6,077 nt of DNA from Frankiales bacterium (lineage in GTDB: Bacteria > Actinomycetota > Actinomycetes > Mycobacteriales > SCTD01), in the NCBI GenBank assembly GCA_025464915.1, contig JAODNF010000016.1:1-6077 (forward strand), written 5' to 3'. The translations under genes and the position numbers were made by a program. The notes under the pieces are model-generated. The model saw only the letters and a list, made by a program, of their open reading frames with translations. It made no database searches and was not told where the DNA came from. Position 1 is the stretch's first letter. The number at the start of each line of letters is the position of its first letter. Shown piece after piece: positions 1-4,367 of the stretch.

Positions 1-132
1 CACCGGCGAGATCCGCGAGTAGTAGTCGATGACCTGGCCCTTGGTGAACCCGCTGGGGTACAGCACCTTCTCGAGGTTCGTCAGCTTCAGCGTCCTGCCC
101 TCGACGTCGACGAGCACCTCACTGCTGCTCAC
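1..132 (-). CDS. LigD-type NHEJ DNA polymerase/primase domain protein (N-terminal 44 residues, partial)
   Basis: This is the beginning of a separate LigD-type polymerase (archaeo-eukaryotic primase superfamily), which adds ribo- or deoxynucleotides at broken ends during NHEJ. Only 44 codons are visible; the gene runs off the left edge. After a short leader it reads VEGRTLKLTNLEKVLYPSGF and then TKGQVIDYYSRISPV, the characteristic opening of the LigD polymerase family (LTNL-KVLYP, GFTKG-VIDYY, RI-P). The catalytic aspartates lie outside the window. The start is GTG at 132 because an in-frame TGA sits two codons upstream and a strong GGAGG lies 6 bases before it. The gene overlaps the end of the ligase gene by 14 bases in another frame, which suggests one mRNA and coupled translation. 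Family assignment is strong despite the short piece; whether further domains follow cannot be seen. Confidence 0.87.
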   Translation of the reverse strand, partial: MSSSEVLVDVEGRTLKLTNLEKVLYPSGFTKGQVIDYYSRISPV

Positions 133-1570
133 GGGTCACCTCCATCGGGGAGACGTCCTCGCGCAGGCCCTTGTACGAGGGGTGGCGCAGCCGGTCGTCC
201 TTCGTCCACTCGGTGTACTCCACCTCGGCGACCAGCCGCGGCTCCACCCACACCGCGTCCTTCGCGTACTGCCGGGGGACCTCGCCCTCGAAGGGCGAGG
301 TCTCCCGCCGCAGCACTGCCAGCCTGGTCTGCAGGTCGCGCAGCGTCGCGTCGCTGAAGCCGGTGCCGACGTGACCGGCGTAGACGAGCCCCGCCGGCGC
401 GTGCACCCCCAGCAGCAGCGACCCGATGCGCCCGGCGCGCCCGCCCTCGCCCGGCTTCCAGCCGGCGACGACGACCGACGCGCGCTTCACGTGCTTGAGC
501 TTCAGCCAGCAGTCGGTGCGCCTTCCGGGCAGGTACGTCGAGTCGCACCGCTTCGCGACCACCCCCTCGAGCCCCTGGGCGCGGGTGGCCTCCAGCAGGG
601 CGGTGCCGTGCCCGCGGAAGACCTCGGGGACCTGCCAGCTCTCGCCTCCCAGCTCGAGGGACTCGAGCACGGCGCGGCGCTCCGTCCAGGGCTCGTCGAG
701 CAGCGAGCGGCCCTCCACGTGGAGCGCGTCGAACAGCACGAGCTGCACCGGCGTCGACCGCAGCAGGGCGGCCGACGGCTTGGCGACGTGCATCCGGGCC
801 TGGAGCGTCCCGAAGTCCGACCGGCCGGTCGGGGTCATCGCGACGATCTCGCCGTCGAGCAGCGCCTGCCTCGAGCCCAGCTGCAGCCCGAGCCCCCGCA
901 GCTCGGGGTAGGAGGCAGTCACGTCGTTGCCGTTCCGGCTGCGGACCGACACCCGGCCACCGTCGACGCGGACGACGGCCCGCACTCCGTCCCACTTCAC
1001 CTCGAAGGCCCAGCGGTCCTCGTCGTGCGGCATCGTGCCCGCGGTGGCGAGCATGGGGCCGAGGTCCTGAGGTAGCGGGCTCCAGCCCTCGGGAGGTCCG
1101 TCCATGCGGTGCACCATCCAGCTCTCGCCCCTGGTCCTGAAGAAGACGTACCGACCCTGCACCCGTCGACCGGAGAGCACCACCTTCACCTCGCGGTCGG
1201 TCCACTTCTCCAGCACGTAGGTCCCGGCGTCCCAGACCGTCACAGCTCCGCCGCCGTACTGGCCTTTCGGGATGGTGCCCGCGAAGGCCGCGTAGGCCAG
1301 CGGGTGGTCCTCGGTCTGCTTCGCGAGGTGGTTCTCACGCGGGTCCAGCGGGAGCCCCTTCGGGACGGCCCAGCTCACCAGGACCCCGTCCCGCTCCAGC
1401 CGGACGTCCCAGTGCAGCGCCGTGGCGTGGTGCTCCTGGACGACGAAGGTCTCCCCGCGGCCCTGCTGGTCGGCACCGGTGTGGTCCCCCGTGCCGGGGC
1501 TGTCCCGGTCCGGCACCGGCTCGGGCGTGCGGCGCGCCTCTCGCTTGGCGCGGTATCGGTCCAGGGGCAC
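119..1570 (-). CDS. ligD: NHEJ ATP-dependent DNA ligase with 3'-phosphoesterase domain (LigD PE-LIG module)
   Basis: Seals double-strand breaks with Ku. In the family, the phosphoesterase trims 3' phosphates or ribonucleotides and the ligase uses ATP through a lysyl-AMP intermediate. The product from GTG 1570 has 483 residues. The phosphoesterase domain spans about 40-155, with QEH (H47), LHWDVR (H53, D55, R57) and TEDHPLAY (H89, Y93), matching the known metal and phosphate ligands; GTIPKGQYGGG follows. The ligase nucleotidyltransferase domain spans about 170-360: motif I KWDGVR with nucleophile K192, SRNGND (211-216), LLDGEI (237-242), EGVVAKR (335-341) and WLKLK (355-359). An OB-fold domain from about 364 ends with DRLRHPSYKGLRED (459-472). 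I chose GTG 1570 because AGGA lies 7 bases upstream and VPLDRYRAKR resembles the usual family start. A GTG at 1648 would add 26 residues but has no ribosome binding site. The polymerase domain is encoded separately just downstream. Confidence 0.93.
   Translation of the reverse strand: MPLDRYRAKREARRTPEPVPDRDSPGTGDHTGADQQGRGETFVVQEHHATALHWDVRLERDGVLVSWAVPKGLPLDPRENHLAKQTEDHPLAYAAFAGTIPKGQYGGGAVTVWDAGTYVLEKWTDREVKVVLSGRRVQGRYVFFRTRGESWMVHRMDGPPEGWSPLPQDLGPMLATAGTMPHDEDRWAFEVKWDGVRAVVRVDGGRVSVRSRNGNDVTASYPELRGLGLQLGSRQALLDGEIVAMTPTGRSDFGTLQARMHVAKPSAALLRSTPVQLVLFDALHVEGRSLLDEPWTERRAVLESLELGGESWQVPEVFRGHGTALLEATRAQGLEGVVAKRCDSTYLPGRRTDCWLKLKHVKRASVVVAGWKPGEGGRAGRIGSLLLGVHAPAGLVYAGHVGTGFSDATLRDLQTRLAVLRRETSPFEGEVPRQYAKDAVWVEPRLVAEVEYTEWTKDDRLRHPSYKGLREDVSPMEVTREQQ
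136..143 (-). promoter_or_regulatory. Ribosome binding site of the polymerase gene, inside the ligase 3' end
   Basis: On the minus strand the bases read GGAGGTGA, close to a full anti-16S match, with GGAGG placed 6 bases before the GTG start at 132. It lies within the last codons of the upstream ligase gene. This fixes the polymerase start and suggests that ribosomes ending the ligase help initiation on the polymerase. Confidence 0.75.
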
Positions 1571-1684
1571 GACGACATCCTGCTCCGCCTGACACGAGGT
1601 GAACCGATGAGTTCCGGCGGGGCCGGTCGTCGGACAGGGTGCGGGCACAAGGGTGGCAGCGGAACCGGTCCGGTCTGCCCTACC

Positions 1685-1696
1685 TTGACGGTCAAC
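1685..1696. promoter_or_regulatory. Short palindrome copy 1 (TTGACGGTCAAC), putative operator
   Basis: TTGAC-G-GTCAA is a perfect palindrome around a central base. It matches the copy at 1742-1753 at 11 of 12 positions in the same orientation, and the two lie 57 bases apart on either side of the large inverted repeat. The arrangement resembles paired binding sites for a dimeric regulator. No specific regulator is recognised. Confidence 0.4.
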
Positions 1697-1729
1697 GGTC
1701 GGGGCGGGTGTGTGGACCCGCCCCGACCG
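1696..1729. repeat. Perfect 14-bp inverted repeat with 6-base loop between ligD and ku
   Basis: Left arm CGGTCGGGGCGGGT (1696-1709), loop GTGTGG (1710-1715), right arm ACCCGCCCCGACCG (1716-1729); all 14 pairs match. The adjacent genes diverge, so a simple transcription terminator between them would be unexpected. It is more likely an operator, a structured promoter element, or a block between divergent transcripts; that role is inference. There is no T-run on either side. Confidence 0.8.
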
Positions 1730-1742
1730 CTCCGCCTAGCGT
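1713..1742 (+). promoter_or_regulatory. Candidate ku promoter
   Basis: TGGACC (1713-1718) could be a -35 and TAGCGT (1737-1742) a -10 of the actinobacterial TAnnnT type, with an 18-base spacer. A start near 1749 would give a 5' leader of about 25 bases before the ku ATG. The -10 lies inside CGCCTAGCGTT (1733-1743), which recurs upstream of the next operon. The -35 falls in the loop and right arm of the inverted repeat, so structure or a bound factor could affect its use. Confidence 0.4.
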
Positions 1743-1753
1743 TGACGATCAAC
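1742..1753. promoter_or_regulatory. Short palindrome copy 2 (TTGACGATCAAC), putative operator
   Basis: Second copy of the flanking element. With the preceding G it forms GTTGA-CGA-TCAAC (1741-1753). It overlaps the end of the candidate ku -10 hexamer and would lie around the start of transcription, where a bound protein would be expected to repress. This is inference from position and symmetry only. Confidence 0.4.
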
Positions 1754-1773
1754 CGCGAGGGTAGGAGCCGGGC

Positions 1774-2667
1774 ATGAGGTCCATCTGGAAGGGCGCGATC
1801 AGCTTCGGGCTCGTGACGATCCCCGTGAAGCTCTACAGCGCGACGGAGCAGAAGGACGTGTCCTTCCACCAGGTCCGCCGATCCGACGGCAGCCGCATCA
1901 AGTACAAGCGGGTCGCGGCCGCCGACGGCGAGGAGGTCGCGTACGGCGACATCGCCAAGGGCTACGAGCTGCCGAGCGGTGAGACGGTCGTCCTGACCGA
2001 TGACGACTTCAAGGACCTGCCGCTGACGACCAGCAAGGCGATCGACGTCCTGACCTTCGTGCCCCTCGAGGAGGTCGACCCGATCTACTTCGAGAAGAGC
2101 TACTACCTCGAGCCGGAGAAGACCGGCGCCAAGCCCTACGTCCTGCTGCGCAAGGCGCTCGAGGACTCCGGCAAGGTCGCCATCGTCAAGGTGGCGCTGC
2201 GCAGCCGGGAGTCCCTGGCCACTCTCCGGGTCCGCGACGGCGTCTTCGTGCTCGAGACGATGCTCTGGCCGGACGAGGTCCGCACGCCCGACTTCGGCTT
2301 CCTCGACGAGGACATCGAGGTCCGGCCGCAGGAGCTCGCCATGGCGGGGTCCCTCATCGAGACCCTGGCGGGTGACTTCGACCCGAACCAGTACTCCGAC
2401 TCCTACCGGGAGGCGCTGCAGCAGGTCATCGACGCCAAGGTCGAGGGCCGCGAGGTCGTGCAGCCCGAGGAGGCGCAGCCGAGCACGGGGACCGTGGTCG
2501 ATCTGATGGCGGCGCTGCGCGCCAGCGTCGAGGCGGCGAAGAAGGGTGCGCCGACCGAGGCCAAGGCGGCCAAGGGTCCGGCGAAGAAGGCGGCCGCCAA
2601 GGCTCCCAAGAAGGCTCCGGCCAAGAAGCCCGCCGCCAAGAAGGCGCCCGCACGCAAGTCGGCGTGA
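1774..2667 (+). CDS. ku: Prokaryotic Ku, NHEJ DNA end-binding protein
   Basis: Ku forms a homodimeric ring on double-strand DNA ends, protects them and recruits LigD. The 297-residue product opens with MRSIWKGAISFGLVTIPVKL, the standard bacterial Ku start. It continues through YKRV, YELPSGETVVLTDDDF (64-79), the FVPLEEVDPIYFEKSYYLEP stretch (95-114) and KPYVLL..AL (120-129). The core beta-barrel reaches about residue 230. The segment TVVDLMAALRASVEAAKK (240-257) matches the conserved C-terminal helix linked to LigD contact in this family. Residues 258-297 form a Lys/Ala/Pro tail with repeated KKAP/AAK units, like the basic tails of some bacterial Ku proteins that contact DNA. AGGAG lies 6 bases before the ATG, making the start secure. 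It is divergent from ligD. No key region appears missing. Confidence 0.97.
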   Translation: MRSIWKGAISFGLVTIPVKLYSATEQKDVSFHQVRRSDGSRIKYKRVAAADGEEVAYGDIAKGYELPSGETVVLTDDDFKDLPLTTSKAIDVLTFVPLEEVDPIYFEKSYYLEPEKTGAKPYVLLRKALEDSGKVAIVKVALRSRESLATLRVRDGVFVLETMLWPDEVRTPDFGFLDEDIEVRPQELAMAGSLIETLAGDFDPNQYSDSYREALQQVIDAKVEGREVVQPEEAQPSTGTVVDLMAALRASVEAAKKGAPTEAKAAKGPAKKAAAKAPKKAPAKKPAAKKAPARKSA

Positions 2668-2703
2668 ACCGGGACAAGACAGGCTTTCATCCCTTGGTGG
2701 TTA

Positions 2704-2749
2704 GGCCGAACGGATGCACGGGCGGCCCGTGTGCGCCTAGCGTTCGGCC
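2704..2749. repeat. Nested inverted repeat downstream of ku
   Basis: The outer arms GGCCGAACG (2704-2712) and CGTTCGGCC (2741-2749) pair perfectly over 9 bp. Between them lies an inner palindrome, CACGGGC-G-GCCCGTG (2717-2731), with 7-bp arms. It could be a terminator for ku, beginning 36 bases after the stop; the following CTCTT is only a weak T-tract. It could equally be an operator for the next operon, since the candidate -10 TAGCGT (2738-2743) overlaps the outer right arm. The sequence does not decide between these roles. Confidence 0.6.
2734..2744 (+). promoter_or_regulatory. CGCCTAGCGTT box, candidate -10 region for the downstream operon
   Basis: Identical over 11 bases to 1733-1743 upstream of ku. 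The core TAGCGT fits the TAnnnT -10 of actinobacterial housekeeping promoters. Transcription would start near 2750, about 26 bases before the leader ORF, almost the same spacing as at ku. No clear -35 is visible at 17-19 bases upstream, so the promoter may be weak, activator-dependent, or not real. Confidence 0.35.
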
Positions 2750-2775
2750 CTCTTGGGGACAGGGTGGAGCGGACG

Positions 2776-2832
2776 ATGGTCACAGGGACGCAGACTGCGT
2801 CGTACAACCCTGACCTGGAGACGGTCCTGTGA
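2776..2832 (+). CDS. Putative 18-residue leader peptide coupled to the next gene
   Basis: A short ORF encoding MVTGTQTASYNPDLETVL. It has an ATG start with GGAG (2766-2769) 6 bases upstream, as good as any gene here. Its TGA stop (2830-2832) overlaps the GTG start of the following gene (2829-2831) in a GTGA arrangement typical of translational coupling. No run of a single amino acid suggests classical attenuation, and no known peptide is recognised. It could also be a chance ORF; the ribosome binding site and exact stop/start overlap are the evidence for it. An in-frame GTG at 2764 would lengthen it by 4 codons. Confidence 0.5.
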   Translation: MVTGTQTASYNPDLETVL

Positions 2833-3491
2833 GCGTGATGGACAACGGCGAGCTCATCGCCGCTCTGCGCGCGGTCCCGGGCGTCAGCGACGCGGATGTC
2901 ACGCCCGACGCCGACGGCGGCTTGGGAACGCTGCGTCTCGACCTCGAGGAGGGCGTCGACGAGGCGGCCGTCGCGAGCTCGGTCGGGCGGCTGCTTCGCG
3001 AGCAGTTCGGCCTCGGCGTCGACGCCGACCGCGTCCAGGTCGTCGAGGACGCGATCGTGGACCACGAGCCGCTTCCCACGGTCCCCGAGCAGCGCTCGGG
3101 GGCCCGGCCGTCGATCGCCCGCATGCACCTGGTCAGCTCAGGCCTCGACGTGACCGCCAGCGTGACGCTGTCGTCCGGCGACGCGCATGCCACGGGAGAG
3201 GCGCGCGGCGCGGCCTCGCAGACCGGCGTCCACCGGGCCGTCGCGACCGCCACCCTGCGGGCCGTCGAGCAGCTCGTCGAGGGCCAGGTCCGCTTCGAGC
3301 TCGACCACCTCGAGGTCACTCCCCTGGGCACCGAGCGCACCGTCGTCGTGGCGCTCACCCTGCTGACCGGTCGCGGGGCCGAGCGCCTGACAGGCGCCGC
3401 CGGCGTCCGCGAGGACGTCCGGCAGGCCGTCATCCGCGCCACCCTCGACGCCCTCAACCGTCGCCTGGAGATCCTGCTCACCGAGGTGTGA
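2829..3491 (+). CDS. Conserved-looking hypothetical protein with an internal duplication
   Basis: A 220-residue protein I do not recognise by name. GTG 2829 is chosen because GGAG lies 8 bases upstream and the start overlaps the leader ORF stop; GTG 2835 and ATG 2838 are alternatives. Residues 8-73 look like a compact alpha/beta unit (helix LIAALRAVPGV, strand LGTLRLDLEEG, helix VASSVGRLLREQFG, strand VQVVED). A linker with PLPTVPEQRSGARPS follows. Residues 106-150 and 171-214 appear to be two copies of one strand-loop-helix unit: VTASVTL..G....TGEARG...RAVATATLRAVEQL against VVVALTLLTG....LTGAAG...QAVIRATLDALNRRL. The pattern recalls small regulatory or dimerisation domains such as that of LeuA, but only loosely. 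There are no Cys, Trp or Tyr residues, no signal peptide and no membrane segment, so it is probably cytosolic. The peptidase gene starts 13 bases downstream, suggesting one operon. Confidence 0.85.
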   Translation: MSVMDNGELIAALRAVPGVSDADVTPDADGGLGTLRLDLEEGVDEAAVASSVGRLLREQFGLGVDADRVQVVEDAIVDHEPLPTVPEQRSGARPSIARMHLVSSGLDVTASVTLSSGDAHATGEARGAASQTGVHRAVATATLRAVEQLVEGQVRFELDHLEVTPLGTERTVVVALTLLTGRGAERLTGAAGVREDVRQAVIRATLDALNRRLEILLTEV

Positions 3492-3504
3492 GAGCGTCCC
3501 TCGC

Positions 3505-4179
3505 GTGACGGTGCTCCTGCAGGGCGGTGGTGAGTTCTCACCGGGCTGCCGGGCGATGGACCAGCGGCTGCTGCAGCTGGTTGACGGGCCCGTGGTGGTC
3601 ACGTCGCTGGCGTCCGAGCCCGGCCGGCAGTACGGCCTCGCGACGGGGCACGGCGTGTCCCACCTGCGGGCGTGCGGCGCGGTCGACGTCGTCGGGGCCC
3701 CGGACGTCCGCGAGGACAGCGCCAGCGCACTGCGAGCCCTGAAGCAGGCCCGGCTCGTGGTGCTCCCGGGCGGATCGCCCTCCCGGCTGCTGACCTCGTT
3801 GCGCACGTCGCCGGTGGGCGACCTGATCGCCGACCTCGTCGCCGACGGGGGAGCGGTCCTCGGCGCGAGCGCCGGCGCCATGGTGCTCGGCGCCTGGACG
3901 GTGCTCCCGGACCGCCGCGGCTCCAAGGGTGCGCTGGGGCTGGAGCGCGGGCTGGGCCTGGTGCCGGGCGTGTCCGTCGTCCCCCACTGGAGCGGTGGGT
4001 CGAGCCGCGCCGACTGGCTGCGCGCTCTCGCGACGGTGCCTGAGCCGGTACGGGTGCTCGGGCTGCCGGAGGAGTCAGGGGTGCTCTTCACGGCGGGTAC
4101 GACCGAAGCACTGGGCCAGTCCCCGACCCATCTCGTCGGCGAGGACCGGGACGTGCCGGTGGGGACCTCGCTCGACTGA
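3505..4179 (+). CDS. Peptidase S51 family protein (cyanophycinase / dipeptidase E-like)
   Basis: A 224-residue serine hydrolase of the class I glutamine amidotransferase-like fold. The family includes dipeptidase E, which cleaves N-terminal Asp dipeptides, and cyanophycinase, which degrades the Asp-Arg storage polymer. Visible features are LLQGGGEFSPGC (4-15), LVVLPGGSP (84-92), the nucleophile elbow GASAGAM with Ser122, Asp136 in VLPDRRG and His161 in VVPHWSGG. Ser122, Asp136 and His161 fit the order and spacing of the dipeptidase E triad (Ser120, Asp135, His157). The length suits a short S51 member. There is no signal peptide, so it is probably cytosolic. The start is GTG 3505; the ribosome binding site is poor (TGAGAG about 10 bases upstream), fitting coupled translation after the gene 13 bases upstream. 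No cyanophycin synthetase is visible, so the substrate is uncertain. Confidence 0.88.
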   Translation: MTVLLQGGGEFSPGCRAMDQRLLQLVDGPVVVTSLASEPGRQYGLATGHGVSHLRACGAVDVVGAPDVREDSASALRALKQARLVVLPGGSPSRLLTSLRTSPVGDLIADLVADGGAVLGASAGAMVLGAWTVLPDRRGSKGALGLERGLGLVPGVSVVPHWSGGSSRADWLRALATVPEPVRVLGLPEESGVLFTAGTTEALGQSPTHLVGEDRDVPVGTSLD

Positions 4180-4264
4180 AGCGGGCGATTTCGGGGGGAC
4201 GAGGGCATCAGGACGGCCCGATTCGTGCCGAAGGACCCCCTGCACCGGCTTCCGACGCGCTGCA

Positions 4265-4285
4265 CGCTCACGCGTGCGGTGAGCG
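4265..4285. repeat. 7-bp hairpin in the peptidase downstream region
   Basis: CGCTCAC (4265-4271) pairs with GTGAGCG (4279-4285) around a 7-base loop. An alternative pairing, GCACGC (4262-4267) with GCGTGC (4272-4277), uses overlapping bases, so the two folds exclude each other. It may be a weak terminator without a T-tract. In sequence this rich in G and C, chance is a real alternative. Confidence 0.35.
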
Positions 4286-4318
4286 CGCCAGCGGCCGTTC
4301 GGTGCGAAACTCGCGGCG

Positions 4319-4334
4319 ACAGCCGTACGGCTGT
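4319..4334. promoter_or_regulatory. Perfect 16-bp palindrome, putative operator
   Basis: ACAGCCGTACGGCTGT is identical to its reverse complement over all 16 bases. It ends 33 bases before GTG 4368, where a promoter or the 5' end of the mRNA would be expected. Such sites are often bound by dimeric helix-turn-helix repressors. No regulator gene lies next to it in the window, and the factor is unknown. Confidence 0.5.
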
Positions 4335-4367
4335 GCGTGCAGGTGTCGGCAGGGAGGAACGAGCAGG

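Larger units (their letters stand above)
1571..1773. promoter_or_regulatory. Divergent ligD-ku promoter region
   Basis: This 203-base region separates the two divergent NHEJ genes and must carry promoters for both. It contains a long perfect inverted repeat (1696-1729), two near-identical short palindromes (1685-1696 and 1742-1753) and a possible ku promoter, all listed separately. For ligD, the minus strand reads TTGACC at about 1689-1694, a possible -35, but I see no convincing -10 at the right distance. The part nearest ligD (1571-1680) shows no structure beyond the ligD ribosome binding site at about 1578-1586. Confidence 0.6.
4180..4367. other. Intergenic region with candidate control elements
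   Basis: This 188-base gap follows the peptidase. It contains a small hairpin (4265-4285) and a 16-bp palindrome (4319-4334), listed separately. The first 80 bases show no gene, RNA or recognisable terminator. GGAGG at 4353-4357, 10 bases before GTG 4368, is the likely ribosome binding site of the next gene. A promoter must be here if that gene is not read from the peptidase operon, but no clear -35/-10 pair is visible. Confidence 0.6.

Noticed and set aside
29..1075. 348-codon open frame on the plus strand across the ligase gene
   Set aside because: The opposite strand encodes all ligase motifs in order. The plus-strand product is Arg/Pro/Gly-rich with no recognisable domain.
1571..1648. 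N-terminal extension of the ligase to GTG 1648
   Set aside because: There is no ribosome binding site before 1648, and the extra 26 residues are unlike the family, which usually begins near LDRYRAKR. GTG 1570 has AGGA at good spacing.
1696..1729. Reading the ligD-ku inverted repeat as an ordinary terminator
   Set aside because: Both neighbours are transcribed away from it and there is no T-tract. A terminator would have no upstream gene to end.
1109..1777. 222-codon plus-strand frame running through the ligD-ku region
   Set aside because: It is antisense to the phosphoesterase domain, crosses the control region and has no domain. Its end merely touches the ku start.
2403..4271. Two long minus-strand frames (2403-3128 and 3138-4271)
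   Set aside because: Both are antisense to well-supported plus-strand genes and give low-complexity products.
4298..4310. SOS-box-like sequence TTCGGTGCGAA upstream of the helical protein gene
   Set aside because: The half-sites are in the order TTCG...CGAA, the reverse of the actinobacterial LexA box (CGAAC...GTTCG), and only 4 bp long.
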